The notes beneath the pieces are model-generated. The model was not told the origin of the DNA. It saw only the letters and a list, made by a program, of their open reading frames with translations, and did no database searches. Made by a program: the position numbers and the translations under genes. A DNA stretch of 64,000 bases from Voacanga thouarsii (Eukaryota; Streptophyta; Magnoliopsida; Gentianales; Apocynaceae). Below, one piece after another: positions 1-12,161 of the stretch. The stretch is taken from contig JANUWF010002278.1 of assembly GCA_026120185.1 (NCBI GenBank), forward strand, positions 842,001 to 906,000, written 5' to 3'. Numbering within the stretch: the first letter of the stretch is position 1; each line of letters opens with the position of its first letter.

Positions 1-1835
1 CCTTTGTCTATACTAGCAAGAGGGGGTTTGAGTACTTCATCATTTTCACAGATGATTGTACAAGGTATGATTACGTTTATCTTATGAGATGCGAGTCTTA
101 CTCTATTAACAAGTTCAAAGAGTTTAAGGCTGAAGTGGAGGGTCAATCAGGTAAGCTAATCAAGACCTTATGATCGGATTGTGGTGGAGAATACTTCCTT
201 GGTGAATTCAAGGAATACACGGTACCTCATGGGATAGTATCCCAACTCTTTGCGCTGGTGACACCCCATCAGAATGGAGTAGTTAAGAGAATGAACAGGA
301 CATTGATGGAAATGGTCTGAAGCATGATGTCTCATGCTACTCTTCCAGTGTCTTTTTGGGGATATGCCTTAGAAACAGCGGTATATATTTTAAACTTAGT
401 GTCTTCCAAGTCAGTACTTAGGACTCCCTATGAGATGTGGGCTCGGCGTAAACCAAGTCTAAATCATCTCAAAATATGAGGTTGTCAAGCTTATGTACTG
501 ATCAACGAAAACAAGTTAGAACTAAGATCAAAATTATTCTATTTTGTTTGGTATCCAAAAGGCACAAAGGGTGGTTACTTTTATCATCCCAATGAGCAGA
601 ACGTACTTATGAGTAAAAATGCTAGATACTTGGAGGATGAATAAAGTACATCCACTAAAAGTTCAATAAGGTTGGAACTCGAAGAGAAATTATCTTCTGA
701 ATCAACTTCTTCTAACCCGATTATAGAACAGGAAGAGGCACAGCCTCAAGAACCTATACAAATGGAGCCTCGTCATACTGGGAGGATATTTAGAGTTCTA
801 AAAAGATGAACTGGAGAGACTTTTGACCTAGTCTACGACTATCGAGAATAAGATCCCATTAGATACGAGGAGGCTATTACTGATGTCGATGCAGACTTAT
901 GGTATGAAGTAATAAAAGTCGAGATTGAGTTTATGTACTTCAATCAGGTTTGGAATCTTGTAGTTTCACTTAAAAGGATAAAACCTATTGGGTGTAAGTG
1001 GGTTTACAAGAGGAAGAGGGTACGGATAGGAAGGTGAAAACCTTCAAAGTTTGGCTTGAGGTGAAAGAGTATACTCAGAAAGAAGGGATCGACTATAAGG
1101 AAGCCCTTTCCCCGATAGCCATGCTTAAATCCATTTGTATCCTCCTTGTCATTGCATGTCATTATGACTACAAGATATGACAAATGGATGTCTAAACGGT
1201 ATTTTTAAATGGCTATCTTAGCGAATACATCTATATATCCCAACAAGAAGGCTTTATTGTTAAAGGCCAAGAACATATGATTTGTAAGCTTAAAAAATCC
1301 ATTTATGGACTTAAAAAGGCATTCAGAGTATAGAACATTCGTTTCGATAATACTGTAAAGTCTTACAATTTTATTTAAAATGAGAATGAACTATGTGTAT
1401 AGGAAACTAGAAGGCATAAATGTGATTTTTCTTGTCCTATGTGTGGATGGCATTCTACTAATTGAAAATGATGTAGGAACACTGTCATCTACTAAGGTTT
1501 GGCTATCTAGTCAATTTAGTATGAAGGACTTAGGTGAAGCCAGTTATATTCTCGAAATAAATCTTCTTAGAAATAGGAAGTAGCGAATGTTAGGTTTATC
1601 CTAAGTTACATACATTGACAAGATGTTGGCTAAGTACAGTATGGACTCATGTAAGGGGGCATTGATCCCTTGCAAACATGAGTTGTCTTTTTTTTTTCAA
1701 AGGACTATCCAAAGCTTTAAGAAGAAAAAGATAAGATGAGTAGGATTCCCTATGATTCGGTTGTGGGATGTCTCATATATGCCATGGTGTGTACTAGGCT
1801 AGATATCTGTATTTTAGATATGTCCAAAATGTGTG
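1..1835 (+). pseudogene. Ty1/copia pol fragment (integrase to reverse transcriptase), degenerate
   Basis: Conceptual translation with many stops and frame changes gives a copia polyprotein. The integrase core (about 1-330) shows FTDD and SDCGGEY. The integrase end [15 protein letters not shown] lies near 430-475, and the reverse transcriptase start (GCKWVYKRK) near 990. The reverse transcriptase active-site block reads LCVDGILL near 1435-1460, where the family normally has YVDD, so the second catalytic Asp is Gly. The integrase Glu in NGVVKRMN is Lys. A C-terminal piece (VVGCLIYAMVCTRLDI) lies near 1755-1800, after which the reading is lost. The fragment enters from the left window edge and has no LTR, gag or RNase H here. 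It is on the opposite strand to, and of a different copia lineage from, the neighbouring Sirevirus. It is certainly an old, dead copy; the exact right end is uncertain by tens of bases. Confidence 0.85.
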
Positions 1836-2652
1836 TTCTCAAAACAGTATGACTTTTAGAAGAAGATTTTTTTGGATCAAGTTGATATGAGTCCAAAACT
1901 CCCCCTAACATAATACACGACTATTTAAACAATCCATTTGACTAAAATTTTGATTTAGTCACAGAATTAAATCCACATCTTATCAGATTAGTCTTAAAGA
2001 TACCTTCATTATAAAGAGAATACTTTTGAATAAAAAGATTTGAGTGATCATAAATTGAAATCAGAGATGATCAATTTTTATATCAAGCAGTTCATTAAAT
2101 CAACCACAAGGAATTATAAGTAGAGGTTTAATCAAAAAATTATCCCAACATTCCAAGCAGAAACTTTCAATCATTTGTCAATAATTATATCCAGTAAATC
2201 AAACAGTTTCCTAAATAGTATCATATCAAATTATATCAGTCTAATATCTTCTCAATTATTGCAGCAACATCAACAATTTCTAAAATAGTATTATATCAGT
2301 TCTAAATATATCATAACAGTTCATATCAGTCTTAACCAATATCATGCATATAGTTTATTATCAATTCTAAATACATCATAATAGTTCATACCAGTCTTAA
2401 CCAATATCATGCATATAGTTTATAGTCTAATCTTTTCTCCCCCTTTGTCATCAATAAAAAAGAGTAATAGCAAAAAGGAAGCAGAAACAGAACAGAGATA
2501 GATAGGAAATAGTCAGAATTTAAGCAATTTGTAGAAAATAAGCAATTATCCTTATGCATAATTTAAAAACAGGAAAGTAAATTGTTCAATTTGCAAAAAG
2601 TAAATTGTTGGAGAGATATCAACTGAACATCATTCTGCCCAACTGATCTTCT
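1836..2652 (-). other. Sirevirus A non-coding tail upstream of the lost 3' LTR
   Basis: No gene is seen. The stretch holds polypurine tracts (read on the - strand) near 1897 and 2443. It also holds a tandem duplication of about 66 bp around 2297-2425, whose units include AACCAATATCATGCATATAG. The same kind of tail follows the third frame in copies B and C. Confidence 0.7.
2297..2425. repeat. Two-copy tandem repeat, unit about 66 bp
   Basis: Two near-identical units contain TTAACCAATATCATGCATAT followed by AGTTTAT. They lie in the Sirevirus A tail. This looks like a local duplication with no coding content. Confidence 0.8.
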
Positions 2653-4186
2653 TAAGAGATGTTAATGGTTTCAGCTTTTGAACCGACACTCTTTTTAGAG
2701 TGTTGACCAGCAATCCTGTTGGATTTTCTCTTTACCACAACGTGCTTCTGTCTCTTTCTAGAGGATTGTGGTTTAGAGGATGCAAAAGTTGCTACAATTT
2801 CCTTAATCGGAGATGTTTTCTAAGTTTGCTCAGTAGCATGCTCTTCTTCTGCGGTAGGCAGATCAGTTTCTCTTTCAATAACAGGTTCTTCCTTTTATTA
2901 AGCAGACATTGTTGGGGAAGACACTGGTGCATCAATTTTTGTAGTCTTTTCTACTACAGACAATCTGTTTCCAAGACTTTGAAGTTCAAAATTGAGATTA
3001 TCCAATTTCACAGCCAGTGAGTTGATGGCATCCAATATACTCACAGATAATTCCTCATCCTTTTCTTTTCCCTTAGTAGAGGATTCTACTTGAGGATTAT
3101 CTTTAAATTTTCAATTTGTTCCAGTAATAGGAATAGACTTTCCTTCTTCTTTGATTTTCATCAAATTTGCTCTTTCTTTACCTTCAGTGTCTCTCAGCAG
3201 CTTCCATTCATTACCCATTCTCACATAATCCATTCTCTTAAAGGAGTTAAAGCTGTAAATATTCATCTTTGTTGGATTACTAGAAAAAGAATTTAAATCA
3301 ACCTGAAAATAACCGAACACTCTATATAACAAATTTTCATAAGGCAAAGCTTTGCTTGATGCATTCCTTGACCGCAATATTAATTTTGTAGCTAAAAACC
3401 CAAAGTTTATTTTTCTACCCTCTGCGAGGACCAACATGATTACCATTTGCAGAATGCTGATGGAGGTCTTATGTCCATAGCTCAGATCCACCATAGTAGA
3501 AACCATGTGGTGCAAAATCCTCCAACTCCATTAAGCCACTTTGTACTTCTGTTACCAAAGTTCCCAAAACTCTTCCTTCCAATAAAGATTTCTTCAAAAT
3601 TCTTCAAATTAAGGATATCATTTCTCTCAGGAAATTTGTTCAACTAAAAATATTGAATTCCAGCATCCCTCACATCACAGATTCTATTTAACAGACGGTG
3701 ATCAAACTTAATGTCTTTTTCCTTAACTCTTGACACATACTATCGAATCATGAAACCTCCCTTAGTTTCCTCAAGACGACCTTTTCTTAAATTAGCATAA
3801 AATTCCCAGACAAGAGGAGTAAATAATTTCTCATCGACAGAAAGTAAACTACCCCATCCAATGTGTTCAAACATATCCAGTACATTTGAAAGATTTAGAA
3901 AGGCTGAAGGATTAGCATGGTAACTAGAAATAACCATTTCGTTCCTTGACACCCAGTCATTATAATTAATTTCACATTTAGAGTCTATGAAATAAAGTAC
4001 CTAATTTCCAGAACTCATTTGTTCTGGAGAAGACTTTGATTAGTCGTAGTAAGACGCTGAGAAGTCCGGTTGAGGAGAGACTTCTTTCCCTTTCATTTTG
4101 CTTGAAGTTGAACTCTTTTTCTTCATCTTCGAAGATGTTTGTGCCCTTTCTTTGGTTTTGGAGCAGAAAACTTCATTTTTTTCCAT
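2653..4186 (-). pseudogene. Third open reading frame of Sirevirus A (plant transposon protein-like)
   Basis: On the - strand, from an ATG at 4186 to a TAA at 2653, a broken frame encodes a Lys/Ser-rich N-terminus and then a globular domain with EFYANLRKGRLEE, KTSISILQMVIMLVLAEG and ASSKALPYENLL. A middle stretch follows (EWKLLRDTEG), then a predicted coiled coil (SILDAINSLAVKLDNL) and a basic tail, KRQKHVVVKRKS, close to a terminal INIS. At least five in-frame stops or shifts interrupt it. The globular part resembles the 'putative plant transposon protein' family often found beside copia elements. No signal peptide and no clear membrane segment is visible, so an envelope role is not supported. 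Copies B and C carry the same frame at the same place, which helps fix its limits. Confidence 0.75.
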
Positions 4187-4426
4187 TAGTAAGATTAGGG
4201 CTTTTTTTTTTAGACTGGCAGTTTTTTTTTTTTTTTTTAAGAAGAAGAACATACACACTTTTTGGAGGAATCGGTTACAAGAGTTTTGAGAAAAATCAAA
4301 GTGCTTTGAATATCTAGAGTAATATGATATAAAGCGCATTGAAAAGATAAATTTTTCACAGAAGTTTAGAGAAACGCACAAACCAATTTTTTGAAATTCA
4401 AAAATTGGAATAAGGAAAAATATAGA

Positions 4427-4477
<51 letters not shown>

Positions 4478-4675
4478 AGTGTTTTAGAACTTGACCCAAC
4501 TTGAAATTATCATCCAAATGAGTATTTTTCATAAATGCATTTTGGATGCGGGATTTGGACTTAAATACTACGTCCAAACAGTTGTTGGTATGTTTTGGAT
4601 ACAAACACTGTTTCCAAAACCTTTTTCTTCACGGATCCTGCAAAATAAAGAAGACTTATGCCAATTGGTTAGCTA
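4187..4675 (-). other. Sirevirus A spacer between pol and the third frame
   Basis: No gene is seen. The spacer holds an (AT)n run at 4428-4475 and several TTTTGGAT or TCCAAA motifs near 4540-4620. The same motif-rich spacer follows pol in copies B (30736-31211) and C (57076-57526). Confidence 0.7.
4428..4475. repeat. (AT)n microsatellite
   Basis: About 24 uninterrupted AT units in the Sirevirus A spacer. Confidence 0.98.
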
Positions 4676-7600
4676 TCAGATTTTTGTAATTCCCAAACCT
4701 CTTCTCAGATTGTTGAATCTTTCTTCAGCTAGAGATTTAGTGAAAATATTTGCAAGTTTTTCATCCGTTGAAATATATTCAACACACACACATCACCTTT
4801 GAGCACATGATCTTAGATGAAATGATGTTTAACTTCTATATGCTTTGTCCTAGAATGTTGAACATGATTTTTTGTTAGATTGATAGCACTTGTATTATCA
4901 CATAATATAGGTACGCAATTAAAGTTAAAACTAAAATCTAGCAATATATTCTTCATCCACAAAATTTGAACACAACAACTATCGGCTGCAATATATTCAG
5001 CCTCAGTAGTGGATAAGGATACACATGCCTGCTTTTACTCTACCATGACATAAGAGAGTGTCCAAGAAATTGACAATGGCCACTAGTACTTTTTTTTTTC
5101 AACTTTATAACCTGCATAATCTATATCAGTGTATCCTATAAGATTAAATGTGTTAGTGTGAGGATTCCATAAGCCATAATTATATGTGCCAATTAGATAT
5201 CGGAGCATGCGTTTTACTGCACATAAATGTGATTCCTTTGGACAAGATTGAAAACGAGCACCAAGATATACTGAAAACATAACAATAAGATAGAGTAGAC
5301 TTCCAATCATACCTCTATACTTATGTTCATCTACTTTCTAACTCTTTTCATCTTGATCAAGTTTTATAGAAGTATTCATAGGTGTGCAAATTTCTTTTGC
5401 TTCATTCATTCCAAACCTTTTGACCAACTTCTTGGCATACTTAACTTGATTTATGAAGATCCCATCCTTAGTTTGCTTAATTTGTAGTCTAAGGAAGAAG
5501 CTTAGTTCTCCGATCATACTTATTTCAAATTATTGCTACATAGTCTTAGCAAACTTCTTGCACAAAGAGTCGTTAGTAGCATAAAAAAATGATATCATCA
5601 AGATAGATTTGAACAATTAGTAGATCACTAGAATTATCAGATTTAATGAACAAGGTGGTATCAATCAAGCCTCTAGAAAAACTTTTTGAAATCAAGAAAC
5701 CACTAAGTCTTTCATACCAAGCTCTTAGAGCTTGCTTTAATCCATAAAGAGCTTTAGAAAATTTAAAAACGTGATTTGGAAAGTGCTCATAAATAAAATT
5801 AGGAGGTTGTTCAACATATACTTTCTTCTCAATAAAACCATTTAGGAATGTACTCTTAACATCCATTTGGTAGAGCATAAAATTTTTGAAGAATGCAAAG
5901 GCAAGAAGCATTCTTATTGATTCTAGTCTAGCAACAAGAGCGAATGTCTCATCATAATTAATACCTTCTTCTTGAATAAATTCTTGGGTGACTAATCTAG
6001 TTTTATCTCTAATCACAACTCTATTTTCATCAAGTTTATTTCTAAATACCCATTTTGTACCAATAACAGGACGATCAAGAGGTCTAGGGACAAGTTTCCA
6101 AACGTGCTTTCTTTCAAATTGGTTTAATTCTTCTTGCATAGCAATAATCCAAAATTCATCATGCAATGCAATATCAATACTGCTAGGTTCAATATTTGAA
6201 AGACGAGCAAAGTTGTCAATGAAATACCATCTAATTTTAACTCCATAGTTTAGATCGCCAATGATTTGTTCTTTGGGATGATCTGTTTTATCTTTCCAGA
6301 CTTTTGGCAATTGTTGATTCATAGAATTTTCAGTTTATTCTTTTCCTTGTTCAGCTTGCAACTCTTCAATTTCTTCTTCTTTTGCATGAGTATCTAGTGG
6401 TAGAGCTTTGAGTTGATCTAATTTGACTTTCTTTGAATTTCCTACATCATCATCATCATCTCTTTTTTAAGCATAAATGTTAGATTCATCAAACACAACA
6501 TGCATGGATTCTTCCACACAAAGAGTTCTTTTGTTGTACACTCTATATGCCTTTTTGTTGGGAGAGTATCCAAGAAATATGGCCTCATCGGACTTGCTGT
6601 CAAATTTTCCAAGATTATCTCGGATATTTAGGATAAAACATTTACATCCAAACACCTTAAAATAAGAGATAGATGGAATTTTGTCAAACATAAGTTCAAA
6701 AGGAGTTTTTCTCAAAAACGGTCTTAGCATAACTCGATTTACTGTATAGCAAGCTGTATTAATAGCTTTAGCTCAAAAATATTTTGGAAGAGCATTTTCA
6801 TAAAGCATTGATCTAGCCATTTCTTGTAAAGTGCGATTTTTCCTTTCAACAATACTATTTTGTTAAAGGGTTTTTGCTACTGAAAAATTGTGAAGGACTC
6901 CATTTTCATCACCGAAGTGAATAAATTCACTGTTACAAAATTCTTTACCATTATCACTTCTAATAGAAATCAGTTTGCATCCAATCGAGTTTAGATGCGT
7001 TTAATTAGTTTTGAAAATTCAGAAAACTCTTCATCTTTTTATCCAATAAATAAAGTCCAAGTGAATTTAGAAAAATCATCAACAAGTACATATGCATACT
7101 TCTTACCTCCAAGACTAACAGTTCTCATTGATTCAAACAAATCCATATGAATTAATTCGAGTGGTTTGAGGTTGAAATCATTTTCTTTGGTCTAAAAGAG
7201 GTTTTGATTTGTTTCCCAAATTGACATGCATCACTAATTTTGTTTTTATCAAACTTCATTTTTGGCAGTCCCCTAACAAGCTCTTTTGAAGACAGTTTAT
7301 TTAGCAAATCAAAATATACATGATCTAATCTTCTATGCCAAAGATAACCATCATTGTCATGTATGGATAGGCATCTAATACTATTAGCTATAAGGTCATT
7401 TAGATAAAACACATATACATTTCCAATACGTTTAGCAGTAAACATTGTTTTAAGATTTGCACTGTTAATTATAGAACAAGAATCCTTTTCAAAGATAACT
7501 TTGCAGCCATTATCACATAGTTGGCTAATGCTAAGCAAGTTATAATTCAAATCATCAATAAGCAAAACTTGTTTTATAATGGTTAAGGAATCTTTACCAA

Positions 7601-7775
7601 TATTACCAATGCCAAGAATCTTTCATTTCTTCTTGTCTCTGAATGTAACAAATCCTTCATTTGTGGTCTGTATATCCTCTAACAAAGCTGCGTTTCCAGT
7701 CATGTGTCTTGAACAACCGCTGTCCAAGAACCACTTGGTGAAGCTCAAAGACTGTACCTATATATGAGAAGGATG
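4676..7775 (-). pseudogene. Sirevirus A pol (protease, integrase, reverse transcriptase, RNase H)
   Basis: Read on the - strand. The protease motif is intact (DSGCSRHMTG, about 7690-7735). The GAG-pre-integrase zinc region with WHRRLDH lies near 7330. The integrase keeps Glu in IVERKNRTL (near 6830-6860). The integrase end is MLRPFLRKTPFELM (near 6690-6730). The reverse transcriptase opens with GTKWVFRNKLDEN (near 6020-6070), includes LYGLKQALRAWYERL (5710-5760), and has active site IYLDDIIF (near 5590), where the family usually has YVDD. RNase H runs to LRRGLGITKI with stop at 4676; the motif STTEAEYIAA lies near 5000. Several stops and frame changes (for example around 6330-6460 and 5310-5570) make it non-functional as it stands. 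The protein once copied and integrated the element. Confidence 0.88.
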
Positions 7776-8640
7776 AATGATTTTTGGTACCCACACTTTC
7801 CTGGGTCCATGAAGGTTAGTAACATTTCCTTTGATTTTCCAAAATGTTATTCCACTGAATTACACTTTTCTTTTAATAAGACATCTTGAAACTATATGTC
7901 CCATTTTTCACAATATGTTCAAGCTTTATGTGTTCTGTAATATAAGGCAGATTTTACATATTGAGACTTGTTGTTTTTGTTCTTATTCTCATGTTCATAT
8001 CCTAAGCCATTTTGATTTCCAGCATAAACAAATCTAAGCTTGTAAATTTGTCCCTATCTTCATGTCTATATCCTAAGTCATTTCGGTTTCCAACTTGATA
8101 TTGAGTTCCAAGTAACTTTTCAATATTACTTTTTCCATTTGTGAATTTTTCAATACAAGTGGTAAGATCATTGACTCTATTTTTCATGTCATTAAAAGTG
8201 CTAACCATACTTTCAAGAGTTTGAATTCTATCATACAAATTTTTATTTTCTAGAGATGCATATTGCAAAGCTGTCATGATCACATCTTTCTCAATAATAG
8301 TACTCATATATGACTCAAGAGACATTTTATTATCATTTAATAATATTTCGTTCTCTTCCATCACACATTTAATCTTCAACTTCATTTCTTTATTTTTTCT
8401 GGACAGTTTTTTAATTCATGAAATATATCACTTAGCAGTTCATTCGGATCATTATGCTTTTCAATCATAGATATAAGCGAATTAGACATGAAATTAGATG
8501 TAGAAGAGTTTATCTCATTTTCCAAGGCCATGAAGCATATGTTGGCAGTTTCATTTTCAGTATCTCCATCTTCAGACCCAGTTTCATTTAAGTCCCAAGT
8601 TCCCATCAATCATTTACCTTTCTTTGCCTTCAGATCTTTC
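7776..8640 (-). pseudogene. Sirevirus A gag C-terminal part
   Basis: On the - strand this continues gag beyond the inserted solo LTR. It holds an acidic stretch (DLNETGSEDGDTENE), ANICFMALENE, and then a long helical, probably coiled-coil segment (MKLKIKCVMEEN, ENKNLYDRIQTLESM). The second zinc knuckle (ACTYCEKW...) near 7890-7950 is damaged. The same stretch is better preserved in copies B and C. It has stops near 8386 and again after 8002. Gag packages element RNA in cytoplasmic particles; the coiled coil may help assembly, which is inference. Confidence 0.78.
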
Positions 8641-10356
8641 TGTTAGTGTTGTGCCCTAGAGACAATCATTTGTACATTGTATATGACACATTTTATTTTA
8701 ATAAAAGGCATTATTTATCTTACAGTTTTATTTGTTTACTTTTAAGTAATATAACTGTTCGATAAAGTTCCTAGTACAACACTGTATTAAGAAAATCATG
8801 ATAGAGATCATGATATGAGATTCCTACTACACTGTATAGTGTTAGTACATAAATAGTCCCTAGTTATAGTATTAATAAGATAGGACATCATTAATGCGTG
8901 AAGACTAGTATGTGTTAGACTTTCTGATTTGATCAGGTGGTAGTTCTCATATCCGTGAGTATTAAGATACTCAAAGTTAACACATGGATTCTTGTTAATG
9001 AAATAAGTTCATTGGATGACCTAATTATGAGATATTCACATGGATAACTAGTTAGTGCCAGTGATATAATCTCAATATAGCAAACGTGCAAATATCCTTA
9101 GACTTGAGATTCAAGGTACTTTATTTGCTGAGCATTGTACTTTGATTCCAATTTCTGGAGCTCAATCAAGGGCCGCCTATGAGATGGATATTGGGTACAT
9201 TGTGAGGTAAACAAAAGTAGTTGAGAGGGTCAATAAAAGATTCACCACTCCTAATAGTAGGGCCGAATATCTGACAGCCACTTGTAAGAATTACTACTTG
9301 AGAAGTCCTTGGCTAAGGCGATTATGTATTGAAAATAGTTCCAATTGATACACATCTAAAGTAGTAAGTTCCTGATACAAGTATTATTGTATTCAGGCCA
9401 GAATGAATTCTGGAGGGAGTTGGCACTAATTCCGTACTCCAAACCGAATGAGATATTGTATGGTAAAAGGAGTTAATTGTACTGTAATTTGTTACTGAAG
9501 AATTCATGTCAAGCCACTTGACTTCCTGGACTCTTGGATGGTCATGATGTATTGCTAAATACCGCTCATGATATGGGAATATGGGTTTATTGATGAATTA
9601 ATAAACCAATCCTGATTAGAATCAATAGGATTAATTCTAATTAATTATGAATTATTAATATCAAAGACATTTGGATTAATTCATGTTCGCTACCAATTGA
9701 CTGGGAAACCTAATAGGTCACACACAATAGAGGATTATATACTCAAGATGTTATTTGATAACATAATGGGGTTAATTGCGAGAAAGAGAAGCTGTTGTGG
9801 CCAAATTATAATTAGTTATAATTATAGTCCAAATTGTAACTGTGAGAACTTGATGTTTCCAATTACAATTAGGGAATTCTAATAGGATTAGAATTCTCAA
9901 TTTTAGTAGGTATTTTTGGTTTATATGTATGACATACTCAATACCCTAGCAAATGTTGGATTCACGGAAACCCTAGGCAACAAATGACTTCTTCTCTTCT
10001 CTCTCTATCACGTTGTTTTTCTAAAAAACAACCCTAGCTGCCACTTAGATTTTCTGCTAGCACAGAAAACTTCGTTCTTGAGTGTATCATCTGTATGGAT
10101 TACTAATAGAGAAAATCACACACTATGATTATAGTGGTTGGACGTTCAACTCTCATGGAGTTTGATCAAGAGGATTGCTAGATCGTGCCTTGACTTGAAG
10201 AAGAAATTTTTGTTCTTCGGACTATCAAAGAAAGGTAAAAAGCTATTACCTTTGTTATTTTTATATCTTGTTTTCCACATATATGCGGATCCTGGGATGG
10301 TATCTCGTTTTATTTTCCGCTACGCCATATACGATATGCGTGAGAGATACCCAACA
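8641..10356 (-). mobile_element. Solo LTR of another Ty1/copia family, 1716 bp
   Basis: The insert begins TGTTAGTGTTGTGCCC and ends ATACCCAACA, so it has TG...CA ends in either orientation. It is flanked by a perfect 5-bp target duplication, CTTTC (8636-8640 and 10357-10361). It splits Sirevirus A gag just after the first zinc knuckle. There is no gag or pol coding and no internal primer site or polypurine tract, so it is best read as one LTR left by recombination between two. The - orientation is chosen because TGTTGGGTATCTC at the right side and GTCTCTAGGGCACAACAC at the left (both on the - strand) look like the start and end of plant copia LTRs. The family is not identified. Confidence 0.8.
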
Positions 10357-11330
10357 CTTTCTTCCTTTTAAACGTTCTTCCTTTCTTACCTTTTGCAACA
10401 GGACAATTGGCAATAAAGTGATCAGTGCTTTTATATTCATAACATTGATGTTTAAATACTGGGGTTTGTCCTTTCTTTCTCACGAACTTCTTTCCTCTTT
10501 TGTAGTTCCTTTTGTTGAATATTCTTTTGAATTTTTTTTGCTATCATAGCCAAATTTTCATTATCCATTTCCATACCCTCACTGCTTTCCGACAGACTTG
10601 TTTCTTCATCTTCATTTTCAACTTTTAATGCTATCCCCTTTTTACCACTATTATGATCATTAGATTCATGAAATCTTTTAAATTTCATTTCATGAGTTAG
10701 AACAGATCCAATCAGCTTTTCGGTTGGTAAGGATTTTAAATTCTTGGATTCTTCTATTACAAGAGTTTTAGGCTACCAGCTTTTTAGTAAGGCATCTAAA
10801 ATTTTTCGATTTTGTTCCCCAAGGAAATAAATCTTCCCGTAGGCTTTAAGACCATTTGAGATATTAGTGAATCTCGTGAACATATCAGTGATGCTTTCAT
10901 TTGGCTTCATTGTGAATAATTCATTGTCATGAATCAGAAGCCCCTATTTTGATTCTTTGACTTGGTTTGTCCCCTCATAGGTGACTTCAAGTAATCTTCA
11001 CATTTTATGGTCTGAATCACAACCACTAACTTGGTTGTATTCTGTCACATCTAGTGCACAACATAAAATGTTCATAGCCTGAAAATTTAAAGTCATCTTA
11101 GCATTGTCTTCCACATTAAACTCATCATTCTATATAGGTAATTTTATGCCATCAACAATTTTTGATGGAATAAAAGGACTATTTTCTATCAAACTCCATA
11201 ACTCAAAATTGATAGAACACACATAAATTTTCATTCTATTTTTTCAGAATGTATAATTTTTTCCATTGAATAAAGGAGGACAATTTGTTGATGATCCTTC
11301 AATATATGGAAAAGAGAATGAGCTTGTCAT
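10357..11330 (-). pseudogene. Sirevirus A gag N-terminal part
   Basis: On the - strand, the ATG at 11330 opens MTSSFSFPYIEGSS, then LFNGKNYTF, the N-terminal signature of copia gag proteins. A UBN2-type gag domain follows: NAKMTLNFQAMNILCCALD, TNQVKESK, LLIHDNELFTMKPNESITDM. A Lys/Glu-rich linker (HESNDHNSGKKGIALK) and the remains of the first zinc knuckle near 10380-10440 come next. In-frame stops occur within the first 30 codons and repeatedly after. The start is supported by copies B and C, which begin with the same MxxSSxxPxxEGS pattern. Confidence 0.8.
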
Positions 11331-11364
11331 AAAGATCTTTTCTACAAGGTTGTGATCTTTTCTA

Positions 11365-12161
11365 CAAGGTTCACCCCAAATGGGTTTTACACCACAACCT
11401 TATACTATAAAGGAGATTGAATATCAATAGAATAGTAAAAGCTTACTTATTTGACCAGATGTTCACTAAGGTACAAAATACAAACACTTTTACCTTTGAC
11501 ATAATATAAATTCACTTTGAAGCACTTGATAAAAGGAGATAACTATTGAGTAATAGTATTTCTTAGAAGAATGTTATAAAAATCTTCTGTCTAATCTTGT
11601 TTAGAGGCTATTTATAGAGCCAAAAAGTAAAGTTGCCAATGGCTGTAATTTTTCTATTAAATTTATCCGTGTTTTGGACTCAGGTTTCGGATGACGATGC
11701 ATCCAAAAGAAAAGTCCAAAAAGGCACTTTTTCAAGTAGAAACATTTCAACACTGTTTACAAGATTTTGGACAAATATTTTGGATGCAGAAACATCCAAA
11801 CTACTTAATCCAAAATTCTAAAATTTTCAAAACTTTAAAATCTTTTTCTTTATGTGCTTCAAGGTAAAAATGAATTGAATCAAAAGGTAAAGAGTTATAG
11901 GAATTAATAGTAATACCTTAATAACACTTCCTAATCTATAATTCTTCTATAAGGCCTTCTTGGTATGCAACCCCATATACTTTGATCTTCTTTTTTATCT
12001 TCCATTCTAGAATTTCATTATTGAAGAGTTGTCTAACAATCATATATGAATACCTTAGAAGAACAAATGTCAAACATGTCCTATCACATAGATTATACAA
12101 GTTAGTTCACATCAACGTTTGTCATAAATCAAAATATAGGAAAAAGCCCTTAAGGCTAACA
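11365..12161 (-). mobile_element. Partial 5' LTR of Sirevirus A
   Basis: On the - strand it starts TGTTAGCCTTAAGGGC at 12161, matching the start of both copy B LTRs (TGTTAGCC...AAGGGCATTC). It stops at an AACCTTG shared with the leader, so about 250 bp of U5 and the primer site are gone. It abuts the LINE at 12162. Confidence 0.85.

Larger units (their letters stand above)
1836..12161 (-). mobile_element. Sirevirus-type Ty1/copia retrotransposon, copy A, 3' truncated
   Basis: Read on the - strand the order is partial 5' LTR (12161-11365), gag, pol, third open reading frame and a non-coding tail that stops near 1836. The same order and closely similar proteins recur in copies B and C of this window, which is the strongest evidence for one family. 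The 3' LTR is missing: the sequence switches abruptly to an unrelated copia fragment near 1836. The primer site and the U5 end of the 5' LTR are also deleted. Gag is split by a 1.7-kb solo LTR. The Sirevirus assignment rests on the extended gag, the additional open reading frame after pol and the repeated polypurine tracts. It is inferred from these traits rather than from an alignment. Confidence 0.85.
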
